Positions 10,470 to 18,562 of a DNA stretch of 64,000 nt are shown one piece after another; within the stretch, counting starts at the first letter, position 1, and each line of letters starts with the position of its first letter. Made by a program: the position numbers and the translations under genes. Source of the stretch: Paenibacillus sp. J5C2022 (GTDB taxonomy: Bacteria; Bacillota; Bacilli; Paenibacillales; Paenibacillaceae); assembly GCF_025567625.1 (NCBI RefSeq), contig NZ_JAOQJC010000033.1, positions 23,291 through 87,290 on the forward strand, read 5' to 3'. The notes beneath the pieces were generated by a model. The model did not search any database, was not told where the DNA came from, and was given only the letters and a program-made list of their open reading frames with translations.

Positions 10470-10754
10470 ATGTTGTATGCCATACCACGCGGCGGATGTT
10501 TTTGTCCGATTCAACCGCTTATTTGTTACGGAGTTGACCTTATTGAGGAGGGGGAAACCGTGCCAATATTAGAATTGGTATCCAAAGAAAAGGATGGATT
10601 TGGTGATACGTTTTATTTTATTCGTCATTCAAATGGGGTAACCAGCAAGGTTTATGAAGGTGATTTAGACGCATTTATGAAAAAGAATGGTGTTACGGAG
10701 CTGCAGAAGGGAAAAGCCTATATGTATCCCAAAAAGAAGCGGATGGCACGGTGA
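10470..10754 (+). CDS. Small protein of unknown function, first gene of the TOPRIM unit
   Basis: The 94-residue protein starts at ATG behind TGGAGGGAAG. The middle part (GDTFYFIRHSNGVTSKVYEGDLDAF) looks like a small beta domain and the end is strongly basic (PKKKRMAR). No family is recognised. Its stop overlaps the start of the TOPRIM gene, which suggests translational coupling and a joint role in DNA processing. Confidence 0.6.
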   Translation: MLYAIPRGGCFCPIQPLICYGVDLIEEGETVPILELVSKEKDGFGDTFYFIRHSNGVTSKVYEGDLDAFMKKNGVTELQKGKAYMYPKKKRMAR

Positions 10755-11704
10755 TGAGTTACGTAAGCAAAGAGCAAATCGAACGGGCAAAACAACTGGA
10801 TCTGCTCACGTATTTACAAGTATACGAGCCTGCGGAACTGGTACGTTGCTCTCGCAATGTCTATACCACCCGCACACATGACAGTTTGAAAATTTCCAAT
10901 GGCAAGTGGTATTGGTGGTCGAGAGGGATTGGCGGGCGTTCGGCACTCGACTATCTCATTAAGGTGCAGGGGATGTCTTTTCCGGATGCAGTGCTACAGA
11001 TTGAAGGTATTGAACTTGGCCGTACTTCTCATGCATTGCAATCTTTACAACAAGGTTTGTCATCTACGAAATTTGTGCTTCCCGAACCATATATCACTTC
11101 CAATCGTGTCATTACCTATTTGAGAAACCGTGGTATTCATAGCAAGATAATTGACTACTGTCTTGAAACGGGAAGGCTTTATGAAAGCAGTCGCTATCAC
11201 AATGCTGTATTCGTTGGTTTCAACCAAGAAGGAACGCCGCGTTATGCGGCGATCCGTGGTACAACAAATACTCGCTTCATGGGGGAGGCCGTTGGCAGTG
11301 ACAAGCGGTATTCGTTTTCGATTCCGGCTATGGAAGACAGTACGGAGTTGCACCTGTTCGAGAGCGCCATTGATCTTTTATCTTATTGTACGCTGGAGCA
11401 TCTCGCCGGTCGGGACTGGCGGCAGGCGCATAAGTTGTCACTGGCCGGAATATACAGTCCCAAGGCAAATGGGAAAGAATCTACTCCCCCAGCTGCCCTA
11501 ACGCATTACCTGCATTGCTTTCCTAAGGTGAATCGACTTGTCTTGCACTTGGACAATGATGAACCGGGAAAATTGGCGGCGGCCACGATGAAAAGGCTCC
11601 TTTCCCCCATCCTGCTTATTTTCGATGAGCCGCCTAATTTTGGAAAGGACGTCAACAACGATTTGATGGAATACCGAAGGAGACGCGGAGAACTATCCAG
11701 ATAG
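10754..11704 (+). CDS. DUF3991/TOPRIM domain protein (primase-like)
   Basis: The gene encodes 316 residues from ATG at 10754, or 317 from the adjacent GTG at 10751. The N-terminal half (DLLTYLQVYEPAELV, YWWSRGIGGRSALDYLI, SFPDAVLQIEG) matches the DUF3991 domain found in front of TOPRIM domains of mobile elements. The TOPRIM part carries ELHLFESAIDLLSY, with the conserved Glu, near residue 197 and LVLHLDNDEPGKLAA, with the DxD motif, near 270. Such proteins are thought to act in primer synthesis or strand handling after transfer. The zinc-binding Cys set of true DnaG primases is not evident. Confidence 0.8.
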   Translation: MSYVSKEQIERAKQLDLLTYLQVYEPAELVRCSRNVYTTRTHDSLKISNGKWYWWSRGIGGRSALDYLIKVQGMSFPDAVLQIEGIELGRTSHALQSLQQGLSSTKFVLPEPYITSNRVITYLRNRGIHSKIIDYCLETGRLYESSRYHNAVFVGFNQEGTPRYAAIRGTTNTRFMGEAVGSDKRYSFSIPAMEDSTELHLFESAIDLLSYCTLEHLAGRDWRQAHKLSLAGIYSPKANGKESTPPAALTHYLHCFPKVNRLVLHLDNDEPGKLAAATMKRLLSPILLIFDEPPNFGKDVNNDLMEYRRRRGELSR

Positions 11705-11797
11705 AGGTAGGCGCTAAACGGCGATGTTTGTTATTGGAAATGAATTTTCATGGGATGTGGATGAATTGGAGATAAGCGAGATGCAAGCGCGGCTACA

Positions 11798-11826
11798 TTG
11801 ACTGCATAGTATGTGATAGGTATAAT
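11798..11826 (+). promoter_or_regulatory. Sigma-A type promoter of the toxin-antitoxin pair
   Basis: TTGACT at 11798-11803 and TATAAT at 11821-11826 with a 17-base spacer, 35 bases upstream of the antitoxin start. This is close to the ideal vegetative promoter, in keeping with constant expression of an addiction module. Confidence 0.85.
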
Positions 11827-11861
11827 TAAGTCAATAAACAGCTATGTAAGGAGTGAGCAAG

Positions 11862-12152
11862 ATGATCATCAAGCCTTCCGCCAGTATCCGGCAAAACTAT
11901 AATGAAATTGCCGACTTATGTAAATCTTCGGGGGAACCGGTTTATTTGACCAAGAATGGTGAAGGGGATCTCGTTGTGCTGGACATTGAGACGTTCTCCC
12001 GCCGCGAGAAGATGTTGAAGCTACGCGAAGAACTGCTTGCTGTGCAAGAAGATCGTTTGGCGGGTCGTGTTGGAATGACACCGGATGAATTGGACACGTA
12101 CCTAGAGGGCATAATTGACGAGGTTCAGCATGGAAAAGATACCTCGATATAA
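11862..12152 (+). CDS. Phd/YefM-family antitoxin
   Basis: The gene encodes 96 residues. ATG at 11862 is chosen since GGAG lies eight bases upstream; a GTG at 11853 overlaps that ribosome site. The N-terminus MIIKPSASIRQNYNEIADLCKSSGEPVYLTKNGEGDLVVLDIETF is typical of Phd/YefM antitoxins, which bind DNA with this part and wrap the toxin with the C-terminal helix. It overlaps the toxin gene by 23 bases, the common layout of a type II toxin-antitoxin operon. It probably represses the promoter just upstream together with the toxin. In a conjugative element it would act in maintenance. Confidence 0.85.
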   Translation: MIIKPSASIRQNYNEIADLCKSSGEPVYLTKNGEGDLVVLDIETFSRREKMLKLREELLAVQEDRLAGRVGMTPDELDTYLEGIIDEVQHGKDTSI

Positions 12153-12447
12153 GATTATCGTTTCTGATCGCGCCCGCCAAATGCTGGCGGCTCATGTGCA
12201 GTTTCTTGCGGAGAAGAGTCCAGAGGCAGCGCGAAAAACGAAAAACGAATTGCTATATGCGATACGTTCCTTAGCGCAAATGCCAGAACGATATCCCTTT
12301 ATGGAAGCGGAATTTATCCCATCAAACAAGTATCACAAGATGTTCGTGGAGAAGTGGTATCTCGTGTTGTATCAAATTCAGGATGAAATCGTGTATGTCG
12401 ATTATATTGTAGACTGCCGTCAGGATTATCGCTGGTTGGTAAGATAA
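12130..12447 (+). CDS. RelE/ParE-family toxin
   Basis: The gene encodes 105 residues from ATG at 12130, overlapping the antitoxin. It has the RelE/ParE course: YKIIVSDRARQMLAAHVQFLAEKSPEAARKTKNELLYAIRSLAQMPERYPF, then YHKMFVEKWYLVLYQIQDEIVYVDYIVDCRQDYRWL at the end. RelE members cleave mRNA in the ribosome and ParE members poison gyrase; the sequence does not settle which. It is followed by a terminator, so the pair is a closed two-gene unit. Confidence 0.85.
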   Translation: MEKIPRYKIIVSDRARQMLAAHVQFLAEKSPEAARKTKNELLYAIRSLAQMPERYPFMEAEFIPSNKYHKMFVEKWYLVLYQIQDEIVYVDYIVDCRQDYRWLVR

Positions 12448-12463
12448 CCAAAAAGTTTTGAGG

Positions 12464-12492
12464 AAGACGCTGAGTGGATCGGCGTCTTTTTT
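12464..12492 (+). terminator. Rho-independent terminator of the toxin-antitoxin operon
   Basis: AAGACGC at 12464-12470 pairs with GCGTCTT at 12482-12488, followed by a T-run. Confidence 0.8.
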
Positions 12493-12541
12493 GTGTTTTT
12501 GGAGTCCCTCTCTTTTTTCCGGCGGGTGCATGAGGGCAACG

Positions 12542-12620
12542 CGAGACGAATGTCTCGTGTTGCAGCAAGCACTGAATTTGGATATCCAAATTCGCTTGTT
12601 AGGGGCTAAGCCCCTAAGAC
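12542..12620 (+). other. Candidate origin of transfer (oriT)
   Basis: Three palindromes are packed into 80 bases directly upstream of mobC and the relaxase: CGAGAC/GTCTCG at 12542-12557, the perfect 20-base palindrome GAATTTGGATATCCAAATTC at 12574-12593, and TTAGGGGCTAAGCCCCTAA at 12599-12617, followed by GACCCCC. Origins of transfer of MOBP relaxases normally lie just here and hold such inverted repeats next to the nick site. The exact nick position cannot be read from the sequence. Confidence 0.65.
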
Positions 12621-12680
12621 CCCCATTATCACGCTGCTATTGTTTTCATGATCGAGTTGTTTTGAAAGGGGTGATATTCG

Positions 12681-13046
12681 ATGAGGAAACGTTCGATCTC
12701 ATTTTTGCTACGCCTAAATGAAAGCGAACATGCTCGTCTCATGAGGGAAGTGAAACGGACAGGTCTTGCCCGGGAATCGTATATCCGGGCGCTTATCAAT
12801 GGGGTTATACCGAAACCATTACCGTCGCCGGATTATTACGCAATGATGCGTGAGCTTCATGCCATCGGCAACAATTTGAATCAAATAGCCATGCGAGCAC
12901 ATGCTACCGGGCATTTGGCACAGGCTGTCTTTCAGGAGGAAGCCGACCGTTTGCGTCTTGTTGTCCAACAGATTCAACAGGCGGTGACGGAGCCGGAACG
13001 AAGAAGCGATCCACCCACGGCACATACAAGCGGGCAACCACCGTAA
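12681..13046 (+). CDS. mobC: MobC-type relaxosome accessory protein
   Basis: The gene encodes 121 residues, with ATG behind AAAGGGGTGA. The N-terminus is ribbon-helix-helix-like (RKRSISFLLRLNESEHARLMREVKRTGLARESYIRALING). The central NNLNQIAMRAHATG is the signature stretch of MobC proteins. MobC binds oriT and helps the relaxase melt and nick the DNA. It lies between the oriT candidate and the relaxase gene, 13 bases before the latter. The C-terminal 25 residues are a disordered polar tail. Confidence 0.9.
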   Translation: MRKRSISFLLRLNESEHARLMREVKRTGLARESYIRALINGVIPKPLPSPDYYAMMRELHAIGNNLNQIAMRAHATGHLAQAVFQEEADRLRLVVQQIQQAVTEPERRSDPPTAHTSGQPP

Positions 13047-13059
13047 AGGGGCGTGACAA

Positions 13060-14484
13060 ATGGCCACCACTGCAATATGGGATGTAACCGACCGATTGAA
13101 GCGCGTACTAGATTACGCCCGGAATCCTGATAAAACGGCACAAGATCGCTTTGAACCGGGCAATTTGCAGCAGGCGCTGAACTATGCGACAGAAGATGTG
13201 AAAACGGAAAAACAGCTTTACGTCAGTGGCGTGAACTGCGATCCGCTTACCGCGTATGAGCAAATGCAGCGCACTAAGCGGCAATATCAAAAAACGGATG
13301 GCATTGTCGCGTTCCACGGATACCAGTCGTTCGCGCCTGGCGAAGCGTCACCAGAAGTTGCACATGCCATTGGTGTCAAGCTGGCGCAGGAGCTTTGGGG
13401 GGAGCGTTTTGAAGTCGTGGTTGCGACCCATCTGGACAAAGGTCATTTGCACAATCATTTCGTCCTTAATTCCGTCTCATTCCTAGATGGCAAGCGTTAT
13501 TACGACAACAAAGCTTCTTATGCCCTCATGCGGCAAACGTCTGATCGACTGTGCCGAGGGTATAAACTGTCAGTCATTGAACACCCCGAAACAGGCAAAG
13601 CCAAGCATTATGGGGAGTGGCAAGCGGAGCGTGAAAACAGACCCACTTGGCGGGGGCTGATTCGGGAAGATATCGACACGGCCATTGCCGCTTCCATGAC
13701 GATGACGCGGTTTTTCACCGCTTTGCAAAAGCAAGGATATACGCTCAAAACCAATGTGAAGCATCTTGCTGTACGTCCGCCCGGCAAGGAACGTTTCGTT
13801 CGCTTGCGCAGTTTAGGCGATGATTATACGGAAGAATCGTTAAAGGAACGTATTTTGCAGAATCGTATGCCGAAGCGCCAACCACCGCTCCCATTGCAGC
13901 GACGCAGGCGAGTCGTTAAGGTACGCGGTGGCTGGAGAACGATACGTAAAATTAAGGGTTTACAGGCATTATACTTGCGTTATCTCTACCAGATGGGCAT
14001 CCTGCCCAAGCATCGTGCGTCTCCGAAGAGGACGCATTTTTTGTTGCGTCAGGATTTACGACATTTGACGCTTATCACCGAACAGACGAGGCTTTTGTGT
14101 CGCCGTCAGATTTCTACGGAAGATGAGTTGCTTGCTTACCACGGACAGCTTCAGGCGGATATGAAACGACATTACGGCGTACGTAAAACCTTGTATAACC
14201 GGCTACGCCGTTGTAAGCAGGAAGATCAGGTTGCGGTTTACAAAACGGAAATTGCTGAATGTTCCCGTCAGCTTGCGAAGCTGCGAAAAGAAGTGAAACT
14301 TTGTATGGGTATCCTTACCCGTTCAGAGGGAATGGCCCATTTGTTAAAGGAACGCGAACCAGAACGTCCTATACGAGAGGAGATGGATACCAATGAGCGG
14401 CGGAAACGAAGCGGCCGATCAGGTCGTCAATATGAGCCTGAGAGGAATCGAGGTCATGGCGAAGATTTCCGGCGAAGGCGCTAA
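13060..14484 (+). CDS. MOBP-type relaxase (MobA/VirD2-like nuclease)
   Basis: This 474-residue protein starts the transfer reaction by cutting one strand at oriT. The N-terminal domain shows the relaxase course: YATEDVKTEKQLYVSGVNC, then QSFAPGEASPEVAHAIGVKLAQELWGERFEVVVATHLDKGHLHNHFVLNS. The HLDKGHLHNH cluster near residue 125-135 is the metal-binding three-His motif III. The catalytic Tyr is probably one of the tyrosines in the first 60 residues. The C-terminal half is Arg/Lys-rich and probably helical. It overlaps the next gene (PcfB) by 92 bases in another frame. Confidence 0.92.
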   Translation: MATTAIWDVTDRLKRVLDYARNPDKTAQDRFEPGNLQQALNYATEDVKTEKQLYVSGVNCDPLTAYEQMQRTKRQYQKTDGIVAFHGYQSFAPGEASPEVAHAIGVKLAQELWGERFEVVVATHLDKGHLHNHFVLNSVSFLDGKRYYDNKASYALMRQTSDRLCRGYKLSVIEHPETGKAKHYGEWQAERENRPTWRGLIREDIDTAIAASMTMTRFFTALQKQGYTLKTNVKHLAVRPPGKERFVRLRSLGDDYTEESLKERILQNRMPKRQPPLPLQRRRRVVKVRGGWRTIRKIKGLQALYLRYLYQMGILPKHRASPKRTHFLLRQDLRHLTLITEQTRLLCRRQISTEDELLAYHGQLQADMKRHYGVRKTLYNRLRRCKQEDQVAVYKTEIAECSRQLAKLRKEVKLCMGILTRSEGMAHLLKEREPERPIREEMDTNERRKRSGRSGRQYEPERNRGHGEDFRRRR

Positions 14485-15334
14485 GCATTTGGCGGTGTAT
14501 TTATTCGCTGCCTTGCAAGGGCAGAAAAAAACGAAAGGACGCATTCGTTTGGAAAGCCTGCTTCGCAGTGGCAAGGAGTTGAAAGTGTTCGCAGTTAAAA
14601 ATGAAGACTTGCCGACCTTTTGCAAGGAAGCGAAGAGGTACGGCGTACTTTATTGCGCACTACGCGATAAAAAGAACGTGGATGGTCTTTGTGATGTGAT
14701 GGTACGAGCTGAGGATGCTTCCAAGATCAATCGAATAGTCGAACGTTTCAAGCTGGCAACGATAGATACGGCCAGCATTAAGCAAGAAATTGCGAATGCC
14801 CGCAGTGAAAAGCAACCGGACGAGAACCAAGGGGTACAGATGCCGGAGCAAACCGTCGAAGCATCTGAACACGAGGCTAACCCTCCGTCTCCGGCAGAGG
14901 AGGAAGTCCGAGAAGATTTTTTGGACGAACTGCTGGGAAAGACCGAACCGCCGGGGGAGGAGAAACAAACAAACGTACAACCAGAAACATCCCAACCAGA
15001 ACCCCAACCCCTGGTCAACGAACAAACGGAACAGCAGATACGGACACATACTCCCCTTACGGAGGAGGAGAGAGCGGCGGAACAACCGACTCCGTACGAG
15101 CCTATCTCCGTGAGCAGCGACGACAGCGGAAAGGATTCGACTGAACATCAACCGCAGGAAAAAGTGTCGATCCGAGAGTTGCTGCGCGAAATTCGGGAAG
15201 AAAATCGGGCAGCAGAGAAAAAACGTCAGCAGTTGGAACACGATCCTCCGTTGCCAAGACGAAAGGATCGGGGTAAACCGACATCAGGCAAAAAGATGCC
15301 AACAAACCAGCGAAAGAAAGGGAGATCGAAATGA
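14393..15334 (+). CDS. PcfB-like (DUF3801) conjugation accessory protein
   Basis: The gene encodes 313 residues. The first 130 (VVNMSLRGIEVMAKISGEGAKHLAVYLFAAL, then KELKVFAVKNEDLPTFCKEAKRYGVLYCALRDKKN, then DVMVRAEDASKINRIVERF) are the conserved DUF3801/PcfB domain. In the enterococcal plasmid pCF10 PcfB links the relaxosome to the coupling ATPase PcfC. Residues about 145-265 are a Pro/Glu/Gln-rich disordered region and the end is very basic (RRKDRGKPTSGKKM), which could bind DNA. The gene lies between relaxase and coupling protein genes, as expected for this adaptor. It overlaps both neighbours. Confidence 0.85.
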   Translation: MSGGNEAADQVVNMSLRGIEVMAKISGEGAKHLAVYLFAALQGQKKTKGRIRLESLLRSGKELKVFAVKNEDLPTFCKEAKRYGVLYCALRDKKNVDGLCDVMVRAEDASKINRIVERFKLATIDTASIKQEIANARSEKQPDENQGVQMPEQTVEASEHEANPPSPAEEEVREDFLDELLGKTEPPGEEKQTNVQPETSQPEPQPLVNEQTEQQIRTHTPLTEEERAAEQPTPYEPISVSSDDSGKDSTEHQPQEKVSIRELLREIREENRAAEKKRQQLEHDPPLPRRKDRGKPTSGKKMPTNQRKKGRSK

Positions 15335-16227
15335 GCCAATTAGACGAACTATTTCATCAAGCTTCCTCTTCTCCTGCCGGGCAACCGTTTGACAAGGAAG
15401 CTTGGGTTCAGAAAAAACAGGAATTGCGGCAGTGGACGTATGAGACGATTGATACGATGACAACGACGATTGCGCAAAAGGGAGAACCGTATCAACGGTA
15501 TTTGGATGTGCAGGCGCTCTTCGACAGATACAGTGTTTCCAATGCGCTATTGATTCTAGCGCAACGTCCAGAAGCGACTCGTATCGCCGATTTTGATAGT
15601 TGGAAGGAACAAGGCGTGTCCATCCGCCGCAAGGAAACCGGATTTTATATTCTGGAGCCCGGCGATGAATACAAACGGGAGGATGGGAGTACCGCAATTA
15701 GCTACAATCCCAAGAAAATGTTCGATATTGTCCAAACTACGGCTAAGAAATTAGAGCAACCTGTTCACCCTGATGATCGCACTCGCATCAAGGCGCTTAT
15801 GGATCGTGCGCCTGTTCCTATAGCCATTAGTGACACGCTGCCTGCGGACGTGCATGCCATCTATCAGCCGGATGTACGCAATATTGTGATCCGTCGTGGA
15901 CTGGGGGCAGGAGACATTTTCCGCGCATTAGCACAAGAGCTGGCACATGCGGAAATGGACCGTGGCGATGGTCGATACAGCCGCTCTGAATATCAGATTC
16001 ACGCGTTCAGTGCAGCCTACATCCTTTGCAAGCAAGCGGGTGTTGATACAAAGCCATTCCGGTTCGAGCGGGTCACCGAGCGCTTTAAGGACATGGAACC
16101 ACAGACCGTTCGTGCAGAGTTAACGACGATGAAAGAAGCTGCCCATTCGATTTCCCGACGCATGCATCGTGTGCTGACCCCGCAGCGGCAATCACCGCAA
16201 GCGAATCGAACCGATTCTGTTCGTTAA
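15331..16227 (+). CDS. ArdC/ImmA-like antirestriction or ssDNA-binding protein with altered zinc motif
   Basis: The gene encodes 298 residues and overlaps the PcfB gene by four bases (ATGA). The N-terminal half (YQRYLDVQALFDRYSVSNALLILAQRPEATRIADFDSWKEQGVSIRRKETGFYILEPG) follows the ArdC-type ssDNA-binding domain. The second half is an ImmA/IrrE-like metallopeptidase fold with ALAQELAHAEMD near residue 202-213. The expected HExxH is QELAH here, so the first zinc His is replaced by Gln. Family members protect incoming single-stranded DNA from restriction. Without the first His it may work only as a binding protein; a different metal ligand cannot be excluded. Confidence 0.75.
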   Translation: MSQLDELFHQASSSPAGQPFDKEAWVQKKQELRQWTYETIDTMTTTIAQKGEPYQRYLDVQALFDRYSVSNALLILAQRPEATRIADFDSWKEQGVSIRRKETGFYILEPGDEYKREDGSTAISYNPKKMFDIVQTTAKKLEQPVHPDDRTRIKALMDRAPVPIAISDTLPADVHAIYQPDVRNIVIRRGLGAGDIFRALAQELAHAEMDRGDGRYSRSEYQIHAFSAAYILCKQAGVDTKPFRFERVTERFKDMEPQTVRAELTTMKEAAHSISRRMHRVLTPQRQSPQANRTDSVR

Positions 16228-16242
16228 GGAGTGTGACTAGTC

Positions 16243-16434
16243 ATGAAAATGGAGGATCGTATTCTCAATCTCGATTACTACGAGCATGGCATTGTCATTC
16301 ATGCGCTGAATACACTCCGAAACAACTTAATTGGAGAACAGCGATCGACGGATGCTGTGGACGATCTGTTGTTGAAAACGATGGACGCCCCCTACCAAAA
16401 AAATAAACGCAGGGGGAACCGTGAAGCGCGCTGA
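16243..16434 (+). CDS. Small protein of unknown function upstream of the coupling ATPase
   Basis: The gene encodes 63 residues, with AAGGAG eleven bases before ATG. It is helical, has the pattern LDYYEHGIVIHALNTLRNNLIGEQRSTDAVDDLLLK, and ends in a basic tail. A short protein of this general look often precedes the VirD4 gene in elements of this type, but I do not recognise a named family. Its end overlaps the VirD4 start by 14 bases. Confidence 0.6.
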   Translation: MKMEDRILNLDYYEHGIVIHALNTLRNNLIGEQRSTDAVDDLLLKTMDAPYQKNKRRGNREAR

Positions 16435-18202
16435 AGCTGCAAGGAGCCATTTGTTACTCCTTGCAGCTTTTTATATTCCCGTCATTTGGTTGGCGCTGCT
16501 CGTTGCTCCGGCATTATCCGGGGGATTGCCCGCACTTTTGCTTTATCTTGGCGATGCAGTGGATCGTCCCTTTGACATTCGCTGGGTAGCCGATACACCG
16601 CGAAGCTTATTGATTTTTACATTGGCTTACGGGTTAGCGGTCGGCGCATATCTGGCCTCGCCGCGCAATTATCGTCGCCGTGAGGAACATGGCAGTGCGA
16701 AATGGGGGAAAGCAAAACCGATTAATACCAAATATCGAAGCAAGCAATCGGAACAAAACAAAATTTTGACGCAGCGCGTTCGGATCGGGCTGGATGGCCG
16801 CAAGCATCGTCGAAATTTGAATGTGCTGGTCGTAGGCGGTTCCGGTTCTGGTAAGACGCGATTTTATGCCAAACCGAATGTGATGCAGGTGCATACCTCT
16901 TTTGTCGTACTTGACCCCAAAGGCGAAATCTTGCGCGATACCGGCAACTTGCTCAAGTCCAAAGGCTATGACATTAAAGTGCTGGATTTAATCAATCCAC
17001 ACCGTTCGCATGGCTATAATTCCTTTGCCTATTTGCAAGACGACAAGGACGTTCTCAAACTGGTCACCAATCTGATTCGCAATACAACGCCGAAGGGCAG
17101 CAACACAAATGATCCTTTTTGGGAGCGTTCCGAGACCGCTTTGCTCGAAGCGCTCGTTCTGTATCTCTTATATGAAGCACCGCCGGAGGAACAGAACTTC
17201 CCGATGGTGATGGAAATGATCGCTGCTGCCGAGGTTCGGGAGGAAGATGAAACGTATCAAAGTCCGCTTGATGAGCTATTTGAGCGGCTGGCGATGCGCG
17301 ACCCGGAACATCTTGCCGTGAAGCAATATAACATTTTTAAGTTGGCAGCGGGGAAAACAGCAAAGTCTATTCTGATTGGACTTGGCGTGAGGTTGGTGAA
17401 ATTTAACTTGCATACCATCGCTGGGATGAGCCAAGTCGATGAAATGGAACTGCCCACTATGGGTGAAAAGAAAACAGCGCTATTCGCCGTTATTCCTGAC
17501 AACGATAGCAGCTTCAATTTCATCGTTGGCATGCTCTACACGCAACTTTTTCAATGTTTGATGTATGAGGCCGACTATAAGCACGGCGGGCGCCTGCCGA
17601 TCCATGTGCATTTTGTGATGGATGAATTCGCCAATGTTGCCTTACCTGATGAGTTCGATAAGTTGCTTTCGACGATGCGCAGTCGTGAGATTTCCGTCTC
17701 GATCATTCTGCAAAATCTGGCACAGCTCAAAGCGCTGTATAAGGATTCTTGGGAAAGCATTGTAGGCAACTGTGATGAGTTTTTATATTTAGGCGGCAAT
17801 GAGCAATCCACGCATAAATATGTGTCGGAATTGCTGGGAAAAGAAACGATTGATACAAACACCTACGGCCAAAGCAAAGGTCGCAGTGGTAGCTATTCGA
17901 TCAACTATCAACAATCCGGCCGAGAACTGCTTACGCCTGATGAAGTGCGGTTGCTCGACAATCGCTATGCCCTGCTCTTTATTCGCGGCGAACTGCCGGT
18001 GATGGATGAGAAATACGATGTATTGCGCCATCCTCATGTCTCGTTGACGACAGACGGCGAAGGTCAGACCTATCAGCACGGTGGTACAGAGCATGCGCTC
18101 GATTGGCGCACCGTGCAGTTGGATGAGAATGGCGAATATGAGCTTCTGTCTGAGGAAGAACTGGAAGCATTACTTTTACACGAAAGGATGGATGAGGTTT
18201 GA
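16421..18202 (+). CDS. VirD4/TraG-family type IV coupling protein
   Basis: The 593-residue membrane ATPase hands the relaxase-DNA complex to the transfer channel. The start is GTG behind a GGGGG-rich site, overlapping the upstream gene. Two N-terminal membrane helices are seen at residues about 8-30 and 62-80. Walker A is VVGGSGSGKTRFY near residue 143 and Walker B is HFVMDEFANVA near 400. The C-terminal part has REISVSIILQNLAQLKALYKDSWESIVGNCDEFLYLGG, standard for TraG/VirD4. The stop overlaps the next start by four bases, so it is part of one transfer operon. Confidence 0.95.
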   Translation: MKRAEAARSHLLLLAAFYIPVIWLALLVAPALSGGLPALLLYLGDAVDRPFDIRWVADTPRSLLIFTLAYGLAVGAYLASPRNYRRREEHGSAKWGKAKPINTKYRSKQSEQNKILTQRVRIGLDGRKHRRNLNVLVVGGSGSGKTRFYAKPNVMQVHTSFVVLDPKGEILRDTGNLLKSKGYDIKVLDLINPHRSHGYNSFAYLQDDKDVLKLVTNLIRNTTPKGSNTNDPFWERSETALLEALVLYLLYEAPPEEQNFPMVMEMIAAAEVREEDETYQSPLDELFERLAMRDPEHLAVKQYNIFKLAAGKTAKSILIGLGVRLVKFNLHTIAGMSQVDEMELPTMGEKKTALFAVIPDNDSSFNFIVGMLYTQLFQCLMYEADYKHGGRLPIHVHFVMDEFANVALPDEFDKLLSTMRSREISVSIILQNLAQLKALYKDSWESIVGNCDEFLYLGGNEQSTHKYVSELLGKETIDTNTYGQSKGRSGSYSINYQQSGRELLTPDEVRLLDNRYALLFIRGELPVMDEKYDVLRHPHVSLTTDGEGQTYQHGGTEHALDWRTVQLDENGEYELLSEEELEALLLHERMDEV

Positions 18203-18498
18203 AACGTACAATCAAATGGCTGATGACGGTCTATACGATGATGACGCTGTTCGGAACGATGCTGGTATCCACTGTCTACGCACAGGGTGATCCAATGACA
18301 ACGGTTAATAATTTATCCGATTTTATTTTTGGATTGATTCGCGCGGTCGGCATGATTATATTGGGCTTCGGCATCGTTCAAATCGGCTTATCGCTCAAAT
18401 CACACGATCCTTCACAGCGCGCTAATGGATTCTTAACGCTGGCAGGAGGCGTCATCATTACCTTTACCAAAGAAATATTAAACTTGATCGCAGGTTAA
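18199..18498 (+). CDS. TrbC/VirB2-like (Maff2-type) small membrane protein
   Basis: The gene encodes 99 residues, starting with TTG coupled to the VirD4 stop (TTGA). There is an N-terminal signal-like helix ending VSTVYA, then two membrane helices (residues about 40-62 and 75-95). This is the layout of VirB2/TrbC pilin-like proteins and of the Maff2 family present at this place in Firmicute conjugative elements. It probably forms part of the cell-surface or channel-lining structure. Confidence 0.8.
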   Translation: MKRTIKWLMTVYTMMTLFGTMLVSTVYAQGDPMTTVNNLSDFIFGLIRAVGMIILGFGIVQIGLSLKSHDPSQRANGFLTLAGGVIITFTKEILNLIAG

Positions 18499-18562
18499 AG
18501 GAACGGGTAGCGAGGAATGGTGCGATGATGACTGTTCCTCCCCCCGATTAAAGGGTGAGTGT

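Noticed and set aside
11724..11801. A 25-codon frame before the toxin-antitoxin promoter
   Set aside because: It has no ribosome site and runs into the -35 box.
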